The notes under the pieces were generated by a model. That model had not been told where the DNA came from. It did not search any database and saw only the letters and a list, made by a program, of their open reading frames with translations. A DNA stretch of 64,000 nucleotides, from positions 496,001 through 560,000 of the forward strand of contig NZ_JAUMIT010000001.1 of the NCBI RefSeq assembly GCF_030519655.1, given 5' to 3'. The translations under genes were made by a program, and so were the position numbers. Origin of the DNA: Wenyingzhuangia gilva. GTDB lineage: Bacteria; Bacteroidota; Bacteroidia; Flavobacteriales; Flavobacteriaceae. Positions 44,591 through 55,389 of this stretch are shown piece by piece (within the stretch, counting starts at the first letter, position 1; the number at the start of each line of letters is the position of its first letter).

Positions 44591-44609
44591 CTCGGAATTT
44601 AATTTGATA

Positions 44610-44617
44610 CAAAAGTA
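44610..44617 (-). promoter_or_regulatory. purC promoter -7 element
   Basis: Minus-strand TACTTTTG, exact consensus, 19 bp before the purC ATG. Confidence 0.6.
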
Positions 44618-44667
44618 AGGGTTTTGTAATAAAGAAAATAAACCTATTTGTAAGTTAATATTTCTTT

Positions 44668-47600
44668 TTAAAAATCTGCAATTTCTATTATATCTTTAGA
44701 TCTTGATGCTTCATCATATTGTTCGGTATTATAATAATATGGTTTATATATAACTCCTCCTAGTAAATAAAAACTATTGTTAATTAAAGTCATAGTATAC
44801 ATGCTTCTATATACTCGTTCGGAATAAACAGGATCTTCACTAACCTTTTTATAATTTGGAGCTATAATTTTCTTAACCACATTCTTTGTATTTAAGTCGT
44901 ATTTATAAATCAAACTAGCTTCATAAAAATTATTGTTAACAAATTTTTTATATACATCTAACCCTGTTAAGTACAAATATCCATCCGACTCATATAAAGA
45001 GACTCCCTTTACATCATTGCCTCCTGAATAATTATTTGGTAATAATATCGAATCCCAGTTTTCAGATTGAAAATTGAAAAAATAAATTTCTCCATTTTTT
45101 GAAGAAGTGCAAAAAATATTATTCTCTGATATATAAAAATACTCAGGAAAATATCCCTCAGTAGGATCTACAGGTGATTTAAATTCTTTAATTTCTTTTG
45201 TTGACAAATCAACACTATACATAGCTACCTCTGCATTTGGTTTATAATTCCTAGAAACATCTTTGTAGACAAACATGTATAATTTATTTGCAGAATACAC
45301 ATAACGCTTAGTTATAGCATCTTTATACTGATTATATGTTGTTGTATCATTCTCTATATAATCTGAAATAGTTTTCCTAGAAAGCTGAAAAGTATCCATA
45401 TCAATAAAAATTAACTCATCTTCATTTACCGTATATAGTTTACCTTCATAATACTTAAAATTTGTATTACTAAATTCACCAAAGGAAGGTAACTCAACTG
45501 TTACCCAATTGCTACCACTAAATTTAAGAAGAGATATCTTCCTGTAATTTGTTACTAAATTGTAGAATCTACCTTTATAAGTAAAAAATACATCTCTCCC
45601 AGTCGACACACCTACAAATTCCGCATAATCTTCCGATGTCTTGCCTAGATTTGGAGATAAATAAATGGGCTTAAATTTTGCCCAGTAAGGATTTTCCATC
45701 ATAAAACTCTTTTCTATCCCTCCTCTTAAATACACCTTTACATTAATTAATTCTGAACTATAAACAGTTTTAAACAACAAAAATTGAGCAGTTGATTTAT
45801 CCCCTTCATTATAAAAAACACCTTGTCTAGAATTATATTCTTTTAGCAAATCTAAGTTTTCACCTTTTACTTTATACAACGTATTTCCATAAGAATCTGT
45901 TCTTAAATATTCTAGAGAACTAATTTTTACTTCAGGAATTGTGAATTTCACAACATTTGATAAACCTCCATAAAGAATAAATTGAAATTCATTCTCTCCT
46001 GTTTTGGCAAAATTTGGCAGCAAAAAAGTTAAAACGTCATTATCAAATTCATCTTTTGTATACTTTATATAAGAACTGACTTCTTTAGTGTTTAACAAAA
46101 GTTTAGATTCTTTTAAGTTTTTACCTTTTAAAATGATTTCATCACCATAAACAACTTCATTTTTATTTATTGAGATAATTTTAGGTTCAGGTCTTTCTAA
46201 TTTTATCTCAAGAACTTCTGAAAACCCCGAAATATTACCAATTGATAACCTTAGTTTATACCCCCCTTTCAATAATTCATTATTATAGAATTTACTCATC
46301 GGAATTTTAGCTTTGAGTACAGATCCTTCTCTTTCATTTATATATTTATTTAATTCAATGGACTTTAAATTTTCACCCCAATCTTCATCATCATATTGAT
46401 AATATAATAAACTAGTAGATTCTCCATTAAACTCAATCAATAAATCATCATTAAACAAGTACATCTCATCATCATTTAAGCTCAATATTTTAGGCTTCAA
46501 AATTTCTACGGGAAAATCATAAAAACTTGTCCACTCACCTTCATATTCATTAATCCTATTATAAACTCTAACTTGATTTATTAAATAATTTTGATATACA
46601 ACTGCTTTGATATAATTATCTGTCTTCTCTAGAATTTTTAAACCTCTAGGGTCTGTATAAGTAGGTCTACTATATATTCCACGCACATAGCTGTTTGTGT
46701 TTACTTGTGTATTATATAAAAAATTAGCTCCTAATATTTCAATTGTATCACCAATGTAAAATTTATCAGGGACTACGTTTTTAATAAAAACAGATTTTAC
46801 TTTAATTGGATCCTTTGCTAGAATAGTATCCTCTAGTTGAACTACACCCAATTCTAAATTACCAAAAGGTGTTCTATAGGGTACTTTAGCCGTTATTTTA
46901 GTTTCATTAACTATTTCAGGAACTACATTGTAATAATTATTTAAAGTGTCTTTAAGAAAGATACTAAGTAAACCTTTATTGAGAGCATATTCTTTAAAAC
47001 CATTACCATCTATAGTTATAACCTCTCCTGGATATACAGAGGAAGTAATCTTATTGACATTATGCGATTTTATTTCAATTGGATACTGATACTCCAATCT
47101 TAAACCACAATTTTCTAAGATTGGTTTTGAAACTCTTTTTTTAATATCAGAACTTAACTCAACCTTTAAAATTGAATCTGATTTGTAAATTACCGGATGT
47201 TTAACACCTCCTATTTCTATGGAAGTTAAAACATCACTCTCTAATCCATACAAACAAAACCCTTTTCCTTTTATTGTTATTATTTGCCCAATATCTGTTT
47301 GAAGTGGGAAAATTGAATCAATTCTTGAGTTATAACTTAAATCAGTATCCACCTTGGTCGACTCACCATAAATTGTATAGACTCCATCAATCTTTTCTGT
47401 AGTACCACCATCGCTTAAATTTGCTTCATAGACATCTAGAACTTCAACAAACGGTACTAATTCTATTCCCTGTGAATTCAAATATTCTTTTTTTACATCT
47501 ATATTAGCTGTTGTTCTATATTTGTCAAACCTATCGGAGGCATAAATCAAATCTTCACCTATTCCATTTACTTTAATTACATAACCAATTACTGCATACA

Positions 47601-47817
47601 TTGATATACCAAGATTGGCATAATCAACCTCTACATGAAATCTTAATAAATCTTCATCTGTCTTAACAAACTCCTTTGTTAAACAACCAGTTACTGTTAT
47701 AAGACCCTCAAGCTCCTCCTGCCTTTCCAAATTAGAAACACCGACCTCTTCCTCTTTCTCACAACTAATGAACAACACCAATACAAAAAATAAACAAAGT
47801 AATTTCCTCATGATCAA
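44668..47817 (-). CDS. TIG-repeat lipoprotein with C-terminal propeller-like domain
   Basis: A 1049-residue lipoprotein (lipobox FISC, Cys19). After an N-terminal sandwich come about five IPT/TIG immunoglobulin-like repeats, each starting with an I..I.P...G..I.I.G..F pattern (for example [20 protein letters not shown]). The last 350 residues have repeated [22 protein letters not shown] and [10 protein letters not shown] strands, suggesting a kelch-like beta-propeller. It is a paralogue of the gene 7 bp upstream: both share I-E-I-(G/A)-G-V-x-H-P-(V/I)-(I/V)-(Y/F)-K-S-D-S and N-C-G-(L/M). Exposed on the cell surface, it could bind polymer or host surfaces. Function unknown; accessory in character. 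Confidence 0.75.
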   Translation of the reverse strand: MIMRKLLCLFFVLVLFISCEKEEEVGVSNLERQEELEGLITVTGCLTKEFVKTDEDLLRFHVEVDYANLGISMYAVIGYVIKVNGIGEDLIYASDRFDKYRTTANIDVKKEYLNSQGIELVPFVEVLDVYEANLSDGGTTEKIDGVYTIYGESTKVDTDLSYNSRIDSIFPLQTDIGQIITIKGKGFCLYGLESDVLTSIEIGGVKHPVIYKSDSILKVELSSDIKKRVSKPILENCGLRLEYQYPIEIKSHNVNKITSSVYPGEVITIDGNGFKEYALNKGLLSIFLKDTLNNYYNVVPEIVNETKITAKVPYRTPFGNLELGVVQLEDTILAKDPIKVKSVFIKNVVPDKFYIGDTIEILGANFLYNTQVNTNSYVRGIYSRPTYTDPRGLKILEKTDNYIKAVVYQNYLINQVRVYNRINEYEGEWTSFYDFPVEILKPKILSLNDDEMYLFNDDLLIEFNGESTSLLYYQYDDEDWGENLKSIELNKYINEREGSVLKAKIPMSKFYNNELLKGGYKLRLSIGNISGFSEVLEIKLERPEPKIISINKNEVVYGDEIILKGKNLKESKLLLNTKEVSSYIKYTKDEFDNDVLTFLLPNFAKTGENEFQFILYGGLSNVVKFTIPEVKISSLEYLRTDSYGNTLYKVKGENLDLLKEYNSRQGVFYNEGDKSTAQFLLFKTVYSSELINVKVYLRGGIEKSFMMENPYWAKFKPIYLSPNLGKTSEDYAEFVGVSTGRDVFFTYKGRFYNLVTNYRKISLLKFSGSNWVTVELPSFGEFSNTNFKYYEGKLYTVNEDELIFIDMDTFQLSRKTISDYIENDTTTYNQYKDAITKRYVYSANKLYMFVYKDVSRNYKPNAEVAMYSVDLSTKEIKEFKSPVDPTEGYFPEYFYISENNIFCTSSKNGEIYFFNFQSENWDSILLPNNYSGGNDVKGVSLYESDGYLYLTGLDVYKKFVNNNFYEASLIYKYDLNTKNVVKKIIAPNYKKVSEDPVYSERVYRSMYTMTLINNSFYLLGGVIYKPYYYNTEQYDEASRSKDIIEIADF

Positions 47818-47824
47818 ATTTTTC

Positions 47825-49648
47825 TTAAAATTGATATTGATTAGTTGTCTTTTTATTCATTACAAATGAAATTTTAAAATCTTTATTATCAATATTTAAT
47901 TTTATTAAAACCTCATCGTCATACCTATAAAAGAGATGAAAGTTTTCTTCTGAAAGCTCAATCCCGTCTATATAAACAAAAACATCTCCATATCTATGAA
48001 AGTTTTTTCCTTTTATCAAATACGCATCTTTCTCTTTTAAATAAATTACGCTTTTAATCTCAGGATCATTATAACCTACATATACACTGTCATACCCTGT
48101 AAAATCGTTCCCTATTTTTATTTCAAAATCACCTTCTTGACTCTGTTGAAATTTTCTAACGGCTAATTCTAAAACCCCTCCATCTTTTTTTCTTTTAAAA
48201 GATTCAATGCTAATCAGTTGTACATCATTGACCTTTACTCCATATACAAACAACAAATCTTTAATTTCAATAAACAAATGATCATCATAATTAACACTTT
48301 CCTTACTTACATTTATAATCTGAGGCTTTTTTAGTTCAACATCATAGTATTTATAACTATTACCTATTTTTATCTCCAGTTTATATTCTTTATTTTCTTT
48401 AGACCAATAAGAGCTTCCCAATTGATCAATTATAACACTTACTAAAGTATCTGTAACAATTAAATCCGTTTGGGATTTTCCTAAAAAAAAGGTTCCCTTA
48501 TAAAAATCTTTAAGATTATTTCCTCTAAAATTAAGAGTATCACCTAAAGTTAAAACTATTGGTTGCTTTACCTCTTCCAAATATAAATCAGCATCTAAAG
48601 GTTTACTTACTAGATTTAAAGCATTCTTAATTTCCAAAGTGTCTCTTAAATGAATGAGTAACAAATCAAAAACACCATACCCATAAACCATACCCTTCAG
48701 AGGCAAATTCAATATTTTTTTATCTCCATAAACATCTTGACTCTTAATGTTATGATATAAAATACTAGAGCTTTTACTTCGTAATCTAACATGACTTGGG
48801 CCATTAATAAAGCTCTCAGGAACAAAGTTATCTCCGTAAACTTTTAATGTTTCCCTGGATGCTAAGGGACCCGAAGAAACAGAATCAATAAACGCTTTTT
48901 TAATTCCAAAATCACCTTGAAATGGAATCTCCATACCACAATTCTTGAGAAAAGCTCCTTTTCGTATATCATCTAAATTTTCGGTAACATTACAAAGCAA
49001 TAAAGAGTCTGACTTAAAAACAATGGGATGATCTACTCCTGCTATTTCAATAGAAGAACTAGAAGTAAAATCTAATCCTGAATTACAAAAATTACGACCC
49101 TTAATCTTTAGAAGATCACCAACAAAGGCTTGTTTAGGCTCAATACTAATTAATTCTACATTGTAAGAGAATTTGGAATTTAATTTTATTTCATCAGCTT
49201 TTAAATAATACTCTCCTTTGATTTTATAATCATAAATATTATTACCATCATCGTTAAAATAATCTTTATACAATGAATAAACTTTAATGAATGGAATAAT
49301 GGAATAATTTTCGTTTTCAAAGATTTTATCTTTAAGAGTAAAAGCAACCCTCTTACCAATCAATTGATAGCTGTAACTATTCTGATATTCTCCAATCTCT
49401 TGCCCAGACTCATTTAAGAAATAACCTACTCCTAATTGATATTCTTCAGGTAAGTTTTTATAATCAAAATCTATTCTTAAAATTTTATTTTGTAATGAAT
49501 CTAGACTCATAAAGCCTTTAATTTCTAAATTCTCTGTTGCATATTTCTCATAATTAAAATCCGATTGAATTACTTCATCTTGTTTACACCCAATTAAAAA
49601 AATTAGAAATAAGGTTAGTAGGTAACCAAATACTTTTTTCATAGCCAT
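47825..49648 (-). CDS. TIG-repeat lipoprotein (paralogue of the downstream gene)
   Basis: A 607-residue lipoprotein with signal MKKVFGYLLTLFLIFLIGC (lipobox LIGC, Cys21 from the first Met). It has about five TIG-like repeats (SIEPKQAFVGDLLKIKGRNF is the clearest) and lacks the propeller of its partner. Segments IEIAGVDHPIVFKSDSLL and LKNCGMEIPFQ align with the downstream protein, so the pair arose by duplication. The promoter -7 element is at 49665-49672. The start may be this ATG or the one two codons later (MKK). No function can be assigned beyond surface binding in principle. Confidence 0.72.
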   Translation of the reverse strand: MAMKKVFGYLLTLFLIFLIGCKQDEVIQSDFNYEKYATENLEIKGFMSLDSLQNKILRIDFDYKNLPEEYQLGVGYFLNESGQEIGEYQNSYSYQLIGKRVAFTLKDKIFENENYSIIPFIKVYSLYKDYFNDDGNNIYDYKIKGEYYLKADEIKLNSKFSYNVELISIEPKQAFVGDLLKIKGRNFCNSGLDFTSSSSIEIAGVDHPIVFKSDSLLLCNVTENLDDIRKGAFLKNCGMEIPFQGDFGIKKAFIDSVSSGPLASRETLKVYGDNFVPESFINGPSHVRLRSKSSSILYHNIKSQDVYGDKKILNLPLKGMVYGYGVFDLLLIHLRDTLEIKNALNLVSKPLDADLYLEEVKQPIVLTLGDTLNFRGNNLKDFYKGTFFLGKSQTDLIVTDTLVSVIIDQLGSSYWSKENKEYKLEIKIGNSYKYYDVELKKPQIINVSKESVNYDDHLFIEIKDLLFVYGVKVNDVQLISIESFKRKKDGGVLELAVRKFQQSQEGDFEIKIGNDFTGYDSVYVGYNDPEIKSVIYLKEKDAYLIKGKNFHRYGDVFVYIDGIELSEENFHLFYRYDDEVLIKLNIDNKDFKISFVMNKKTTNQYQF

Positions 49649-49664
49649 TTTTTGAATTACAATT

Positions 49665-49672
49665 CAAAAATA
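49665..49672 (-). promoter_or_regulatory. -7 element of the TIG lipoprotein operon
   Basis: Minus-strand TATTTTTG, exact consensus, 16 bp upstream of the first gene; it overlaps a short palindrome (AAATAAG / CTTATTT). Confidence 0.5.
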
Positions 49673-49811
49673 AGATTCTTATTTAAAATACATTGAAGAT
49701 TGTTATTTTTCATGACACATAAACTTATAATTTTCATAAAAATCTAATCTATTTTCTAATAAAAATGAGACAGGAAATACAACTAAACAACTCCATTCTT
49801 AAATAGAAAAC

Positions 49812-50759
49812 CTACTCCGTTTCAATACTTTTATAAGCAGTAATAATTTCTTTTACCAAACGATGACGAATCACATCTTTTCCATCTAAATACACCTGTG
49901 CAATTCCTTTTACATCTTTTAAGGCTAACAACGCTTCTTTTAAACCAGACACTTGCTTTCTTGGTAAATCTATTTGCCCAGGATCTCCTGTTATCACAAA
50001 CTTGGCTCTTTTTCCCATACGAGTTAAGAACATTTTCATTTGACTGTGAGTCGTGTTTTGTGCTTCATCTAAAATTACAAAAGCATTGTCTAAAGTTCTA
50101 CCACGCATAAAAGCCAAAGGAGCAATTTGAATGACTCCTTTTTCCATATGAGATGCCAATCGCTCGGCAGGAATCATATCACGCAAAGCATCATATAATG
50201 GTTGCATATAGGGATCTAACTTTTCCTTCATATCTCCGGGTAAAAAACCTAAATTTTCTCCAGACTCCACAGCAGGTCTTGTTAGAATTATTTTTTTGAC
50301 TTCTTTTTCTTTTAAAGCTCTTACCGCCATCGCAACTGCGGTATACGTTTTACCCGTTCCTGCTGGTCCCACAGCAAACAACATATCATTTAATGCCATG
50401 GCTTTTACCATGTTTCGTTGATTCTCTGTTTGGGCTTTGATAAAAGTTCCTCCTACCCCATGCACCAACACGTCATCGTTCACACGTTTTTTTTGTAATT
50501 CTATTTGCGAAGCCAATAGCAATTGTTCAATACTGGTTTCATCTAACTTGTTGTATTTAATTAAATAATTAACCAATACCTGAATTCGTTTTTCAAATTC
50601 ATCTAACAAAATAGGTTCTCCAAAAGCTTTGATGACATTTCCTCTTACCACTAACTTTAATTTAGGATAGTAAGATTTAATCAAATTTAAATGCGAATTA
50701 TTAGATCCAAAAAAGTCTATTGGATTGATTTCTTCTAGGGTAATTAGGCGTTCGTTCAA
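49812..50759 (-). CDS. PhoH family ATPase
   Basis: A 315-residue cytoplasmic P-loop ATPase. An N-terminal KH-like segment precedes the Walker A motif GPAGTGKT and Walker B VILDEAQNTTHSQMKMFLTR. The RPAVESGENLGFLPGD and TGDPGQIDLPR segments complete the PhoH signature. It is linked to RNA metabolism in bacteria. The chosen start is the TTG at 50759 (NERLITLEEINPIDFFG follows, as in homologues); the open frame continues upstream to an ATG, but that extension is unconserved and runs into the divergent promoter region. PhoH is not necessarily phosphate-regulated in this phylum. Confidence 0.93.
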   Translation of the reverse strand: MNERLITLEEINPIDFFGSNNSHLNLIKSYYPKLKLVVRGNVIKAFGEPILLDEFEKRIQVLVNYLIKYNKLDETSIEQLLLASQIELQKKRVNDDVLVHGVGGTFIKAQTENQRNMVKAMALNDMLFAVGPAGTGKTYTAVAMAVRALKEKEVKKIILTRPAVESGENLGFLPGDMKEKLDPYMQPLYDALRDMIPAERLASHMEKGVIQIAPLAFMRGRTLDNAFVILDEAQNTTHSQMKMFLTRMGKRAKFVITGDPGQIDLPRKQVSGLKEALLALKDVKGIAQVYLDGKDVIRHRLVKEIITAYKSIETE

Positions 50760-50818
50760 GCTAAAAATCTGTTTATAAATTGCCCTTACAAAGTACACAA
50801 ATATCATTTACAATTCTG

Positions 50819-50826
50819 TAAATTTG
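50819..50826 (+). promoter_or_regulatory. -7 element of the SAM-hydroxide adenosyltransferase/gldFG transcript
   Basis: TAAATTTG, exact consensus, 44 bp before the first gene of the gldFG transcript. Confidence 0.5.
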
Positions 50827-50870
50827 CTTAGAATAATTATCAAAAAAAACTTTATTACCACTCCCGTTGT

Positions 50871-51713
50871 ATGGCATTTATTACCCTAACTACAGATTTT
50901 GGAAGAAAAGATCATTTTGTATCTGCAGTAAAAGGAGCCATATACACCTTATTACCAGAAGCTAAGATTGTTGATATTTCTCACGAAATCTCTCCTTTTA
51001 ACATTACAGAAACAGCCTATATTTTAAAAAACGCTTATAAAAGTTTTCCAAAAGGAACCATCCATATTATTGGGGTAGATTCTGAAATGACCCCTGAAAA
51101 CAAGCACATTGCCTTGTTGCTAGATGGGCATTATTTTGTTTGTCCGGACAATGGAATTATGTCTATGATTGCTTCGGAAATCAACCCAACAAAAGTGGTA
51201 GAAATTAACATTCACGACAGGATAGAAACCAGTTTTTCTGTGTTAGATGTATTTGTAAATGTAGCTTGTCATATTGCCAGAGGCGGAACTTTAGAAGTGA
51301 TTGGAAAACCATTGCCAGAGATTACCAAAATGGTTGAATTACAACCACAAATTGTTTCTGAAACTAAAATTATTGGTTCTGTTATTTATATTGATAATTA
51401 TGGAAATGTTATTTCTAACATCACCAAAGAACTATTTAACCAAGTAGGTAAAGGACGAAAATTTACTTTATCGGCAGGTAGATATAACTTTAAAAAAGTA
51501 CTAAATAAATATAGCGATATTGTTGATTTTAAACTGCCTATAAACGAACGAAATTCAGCTGGTAGTAAATTGGCTCTATTCAATTCTGGCAGTTATTTAG
51601 AAATTGCCATTTACAAAAGTAACCTGCAAACCGTTGGAGGAGCTTCAAGCTTGTTAGGACTGGATTACAGAAGTAGTATCAGTATTGAATTTGAAAAAGA
51701 GACTTCTGCCTAA
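50871..51713 (+). CDS. SAM hydroxide adenosyltransferase (DUF62) family protein
   Basis: A 280-residue member of the SAM hydrolase/halogenase family, with the N-terminal FITLTTDFGRKDHFVSAVKG signature, FVCPDNGIMS and the C-terminal IDNYGNVISN and NSAGSKLALFNSGSYLEIA segments. Characterised relatives hydrolyse S-adenosylmethionine to adenosine and methionine, using a D/R/H triad to activate water. Its physiological purpose is unclear. Its stop overlaps the gldF start (TAATG), so it is translated in the same operon as gliding genes; this order appears often in Flavobacteriaceae. Confidence 0.92.
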   Translation: MAFITLTTDFGRKDHFVSAVKGAIYTLLPEAKIVDISHEISPFNITETAYILKNAYKSFPKGTIHIIGVDSEMTPENKHIALLLDGHYFVCPDNGIMSMIASEINPTKVVEINIHDRIETSFSVLDVFVNVACHIARGGTLEVIGKPLPEITKMVELQPQIVSETKIIGSVIYIDNYGNVISNITKELFNQVGKGRKFTLSAGRYNFKKVLNKYSDIVDFKLPINERNSAGSKLALFNSGSYLEIAIYKSNLQTVGGASSLLGLDYRSSISIEFEKETSA

Positions 51714-52432
51714 TGAAAGCCATTTTTAACAAAGAAATACAATCTTTTTTTAGCAATGCTGTTGGCTATTTGTTAGTCGCTTCTTTTCTAATTATAAACG
51801 GATTGTTACTTTGGGTTTTTAAAGGATACAGCAATGTTATTTACAGTGGCTTTGCTAATATCAATGCTTTTTTTAATAACAGTTCTTGGGTTTTGGCTTT
51901 TTTAATTCCGGCCATGACCATGAAAAGTTTTGCTGATGAGTACAACAACGGAACTTTAGAAATTTTAAAAACCTTACCCATTTCTCACTCTAGCATTATT
52001 CTTGGAAAGTTTTGGGCTTATGTAGGTATTATTTTCATCACCTTAATTCCTTCATTAATTTTTGTTTACAGTACTTATCAACTAGGAAATCCTATTGGAA
52101 ATATTGATTTAGGAAGTACATTTGCTTCTTATTTTGGATTGATTTTATTGTCTTCTACTTATATTGGAATTGGAATTTTTAGTTCCATCATGATGAGAAA
52201 CAGTATCAGTGCTTTTATTTTAAGTATTCTGATCAATATGGTCTTGTATTTTGGGTTTTCTGCTTTAGAAAATTTATCAGAAATGACTACTTATGGATGG
52301 AATACTTTAGGAATTCCTGCTCATTTTGATAGCATTAGTCGTGGTGTAATAGACACGATAGATCTTGTTTATTTCACTTCTATCACTGTTGCTTTTTTAG
52401 CTTTCACTAAATTAAAACTAGACAATGACTAA
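51713..52432 (+). CDS. gldF: Gliding motility ABC transporter permease GldF
   Basis: This 239-residue membrane protein has six helices and starts MKAIFNKEIQSFFSNAVGYLL. It has the ABC-2 permease pattern (MKSFADEYNNGTLEILKTLPIS). In Flavobacterium johnsoniae, GldF, GldG and the ATPase GldA form an ABC transporter required for gliding. gldA is not in this window, as is usual. The gene overlaps both neighbours by a few bases. Confidence 0.94.
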   Translation: MKAIFNKEIQSFFSNAVGYLLVASFLIINGLLLWVFKGYSNVIYSGFANINAFFNNSSWVLAFLIPAMTMKSFADEYNNGTLEILKTLPISHSSIILGKFWAYVGIIFITLIPSLIFVYSTYQLGNPIGNIDLGSTFASYFGLILLSSTYIGIGIFSSIMMRNSISAFILSILINMVLYFGFSALENLSEMTTYGWNTLGIPAHFDSISRGVIDTIDLVYFTSITVAFLAFTKLKLDND

Positions 52433-54059
52433 AAAGAAAAAACATATTCTTTTCATAGTTGTGTTGCTTTTTTTAGTGAACATCATTGCTACCAACACAC
52501 ATTACCGATGGGATGTAACCAACGACCAACGTTATTCCATTTCCAAACCGACCAAGTTCCTATTAGAGAATCTAAAAAAAGAAGTGGCTATTACAGTGTT
52601 TTTAACCGGAGATTTGCCTTTTGATTTTGAAAGATTAAGCAAAGAAACAGCTTACTTTTTAGAGGAAATCAACACAAACAACCATCACATTATTTTTAGG
52701 TTTGTCAACCCTCAAGGAAAAGAAGAAAGTTTGATCAAACAAGGATTGAATCCAAGTAGGTTAACGGTTCAAGAAGATGGTAAAGTATCCGAAAGTGTTA
52801 TTTTTCCTTACGCAATTGTGAGTAGCGGGAAGAAAAAAGCATTGGTTGATCTATTAAAAAGTTCTTATTTCGAGAATCAAGATAGTCAAATAGAGAACTC
52901 TATTCAGAATTTAGAATTTGCTTTTGCCGATGCCATTCAGAAAGTAACGGCTATAAAAAAACAAAAAATAGCTGTACTAAAAGGAAATGGAGAATTAGAA
53001 GATATTTATCAATATGATTGGCTAAAAACTTTAGGAGAAAATTACTACATGGCTCCTTTTACGTTGGACTCAATTGCCAGCAATCCTGAGAAAACATTAA
53101 AAGAATTACAACAATTCGATTTGGCAATTATCAGCAAACCTACCGAAGCTTTTACCGAAAAAGAAAAGTTTGCCATGGATCAATTTACCATCAACGGAGG
53201 AAAATCTATTTGGTTGTTAGATATGGTTCACACGCCAAAAGATAGTTTGATGCAAAACGGAAAAGTGTTGGCTTATCAACGTGATTTAAACTTAACCGAT
53301 TATCTTTTTAACTACGGAGTTCGCATCAAAAAACACTTGATAAGAGATTTATACGCTGCAAGTATTCCTTTGGCTACTGGAAAAGTGGGAAACAACACTC
53401 AGTTTGATGAATTTTTATGGGATTATTATCCACTCATCAAAAGCAACAACAAGCATGTCATCAGTAAAAATATTGGAGAAGTAAAATTAGAATTCGCCAA
53501 TAGTATAGATACTTTAAATCCAAACATCAAAAAAACGCCCTTATTAGAAAGTTCTAATTTAACCAAAACTCTTACCGTTCCTAGTTATGTAGATTTGGCT
53601 AGTATTGCTGAAAACGCAGACATTAAAACCTATAAAGAAGGATCAAAAATTATAGGAGTTTTATTAGAGGGAAATTTTAAATCTGCCTACAGAAATAGAA
53701 TCAAACCTTTTCAAAATCATTTCATCAATCAAGGAACTCAAAACAAAATGATTGTGATTGCAGATGGAGACATCAGTACAAATCAAATCAGCAAAGGACA
53801 ACCCTTGGAACTTGGGCTAGACAAATGGAACAATCAATTTTACAGTAACAAAGAGTTTTTAATGAATGCTGTGAACTATTTATTGAATGATGATGGATTG
53901 ATTCAGCTACGTTCAAAAAAAGTAATCATCAACACAATTAACAAACCAAAAGCGTATCAAGAAAAGATTAAATGGCAATTGATTAACTTAATTATTCCTG
54001 TAGCTATTTTGGCTATTTTTGGTTTTTTTAATTTTTATATTAGAAAGCGTAGGTTTTAG
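52425..54059 (+). CDS. gldG: Gliding motility ABC transporter auxiliary protein GldG
   Basis: A 544-residue protein anchored by helices at both ends (about 6-22 and 520-537) with a large extracytoplasmic region of the ABC-transporter-auxiliary type. NDQRYSISKPTKFLLENLKKEVAITVFLTGDLPF and the conserved IWLLDMVHTPKDSL segment are typical of GldG. It partners with GldF. It overlaps gldF by 8 bp and is the last gene of the operon. Confidence 0.95.
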   Translation: MTKKKKHILFIVVLLFLVNIIATNTHYRWDVTNDQRYSISKPTKFLLENLKKEVAITVFLTGDLPFDFERLSKETAYFLEEINTNNHHIIFRFVNPQGKEESLIKQGLNPSRLTVQEDGKVSESVIFPYAIVSSGKKKALVDLLKSSYFENQDSQIENSIQNLEFAFADAIQKVTAIKKQKIAVLKGNGELEDIYQYDWLKTLGENYYMAPFTLDSIASNPEKTLKELQQFDLAIISKPTEAFTEKEKFAMDQFTINGGKSIWLLDMVHTPKDSLMQNGKVLAYQRDLNLTDYLFNYGVRIKKHLIRDLYAASIPLATGKVGNNTQFDEFLWDYYPLIKSNNKHVISKNIGEVKLEFANSIDTLNPNIKKTPLLESSNLTKTLTVPSYVDLASIAENADIKTYKEGSKIIGVLLEGNFKSAYRNRIKPFQNHFINQGTQNKMIVIADGDISTNQISKGQPLELGLDKWNNQFYSNKEFLMNAVNYLLNDDGLIQLRSKKVIINTINKPKAYQEKIKWQLINLIIPVAILAIFGFFNFYIRKRRF

Positions 54060-54068
54060 AGCGCTAAA

Positions 54069-54137
54069 AATAGTTAAGAAGTTCAGAAATCAAATTTCAC
54101 ATATCAAATTCTTTGCTTTTTAATTCTTAACTATTCA
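54069..54137. repeat. 7-bp-period repeat with terminal inverted arms upstream of dnaN
   Basis: From 54071, consecutive heptamers TAGTTAA GAAGTTC AGAAATC AAATTTC and ACATATC keep TC in phase, with AAATCTT-like continuation. The ends are a perfect 12-bp inverted repeat (AATAGTTAAGAA at 54069-54080, TTCTTAACTATT at 54124-54135). It lies between gldG and dnaN. Confidence 0.65.
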
Positions 54138-54250
54138 AAAAGGTTATTAACACTTTGCTGAATTATGTTCAAAACATTTCTTTGAATCAACGGGTTTTCC
54201 ACCTATATTAGCTACTATATTTAAAGTATTATTCCATACAACATAACCAT

Positions 54251-55369
54251 ATGAAATTTATAGTCTCAAGCTCACAATTGTTAAAGCAGTTGCAAGTTTT
54301 AAGCGGTGTTATTAGCGCAAGCAGCACCTTACCTATTTTAGATAATTTCTTATTTGAATTAAGCGAAAACGAACTAAAAATATCTGCTTCGGATTTAGAG
54401 ACAACCATGTCTACTACCATCGAAGTACAGTCTGATAGTGAGGGATCTATTGCCGTTCCTTCAAGAATTTTATTAGACACTTTAAAAACACTTCCTAACC
54501 AACCATTGACTTTTAAAATAGAAGGAAATAGCGAAGTTGAAATTACGTCTGAACAAGGAAATTACGGAATGCCATTTTTTGAAGGAAGTGATTTTCCTAA
54601 AGCAGTTTCTTTAGAAAACCCTAGCACTACTTTGGTACCTGCTAATGTTTTAGCAAATGCTATTTCTAAAACTATTTTTGCTGCAGGTAATGATGATTTA
54701 AGACCTGTAATGAGTGGAGTATTCTTTCAGTTTGGAACAGAAAACTTAACTTTCGTCGCTACAGATGCTCACAAATTGGTAAAATACACTCGTACCGATG
54801 TAAAGGCTGATGAAGTAGCAGAGTTTATCATGCCTAAAAAGCCTTTGAATATTTTAAAAGGAATTTTAGCAACTTCTGATGCTGAAGTTTCTATTTCTTA
54901 CAACGAATCTAATGCAAAGTTTACTTTTGACAATGTAACCTTAACTTGTAGATTGATTGATGGAAAATACCCTAATTACAATGCGGTAATTCCTAAAGAA
55001 AACCCAAATAAATTGACCATTTCAAGAGGATCTTTTTTAAACTCAACCAAACGTGTGTCTATTTTCTCTAGCAAAACAACACACCAAATTCGTTTAAAAA
55101 TGGCAGGAACAGAATTAAATATTTCTGCAGAAGATATTGATTTTTCTAACAAAGCTAACGAACGTTTAAATTGTGACTACCAAGGAGACGATTTAGAAAT
55201 TGGATTCAACTCTCGTTTTTTAACTGAAATGTTAAACAATTTAGCTTCAGACAATGTACAATTAGAAATGTCTTTACCAAACAGAGCCGGAATTTTAACG
55301 CCTGCTGATGGTACCGAAGAGGGAGAAGAAATTACCATGCTGGTCATGCCTGTTATGTTAAGCAACTAA
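54251..55369 (+). CDS. dnaN: DNA polymerase III beta sliding clamp
   Basis: A 372-residue ring-clamp subunit that tethers DNA polymerase to DNA. The three-domain architecture is complete: the N-terminal MKFIVSSSQLLKQLQVLSGVI, ASDLETTMST in domain 1, LRPVMSGVFFQF and ATDAHKLVKY in domain 2, and the C-terminal MLVMPVMLSN that forms the partner-binding pocket. It is not next to dnaA here, which is normal in this family. Its upstream region carries a 7-bp-period repeat. Confidence 0.98.
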   Translation: MKFIVSSSQLLKQLQVLSGVISASSTLPILDNFLFELSENELKISASDLETTMSTTIEVQSDSEGSIAVPSRILLDTLKTLPNQPLTFKIEGNSEVEITSEQGNYGMPFFEGSDFPKAVSLENPSTTLVPANVLANAISKTIFAAGNDDLRPVMSGVFFQFGTENLTFVATDAHKLVKYTRTDVKADEVAEFIMPKKPLNILKGILATSDAEVSISYNESNAKFTFDNVTLTCRLIDGKYPNYNAVIPKENPNKLTISRGSFLNSTKRVSIFSSKTTHQIRLKMAGTELNISAEDIDFSNKANERLNCDYQGDDLEIGFNSRFLTEMLNNLASDNVQLEMSLPNRAGILTPADGTEEGEEITMLVMPVMLSN

Positions 55370-55389
55370 CAACTATACTATCTATATTC

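Noticed and set aside
50760-50807. Upstream ATG for phoH
   Set aside because: The extra 16 residues are hydrophobic, not conserved, and lie in the divergent promoter region.
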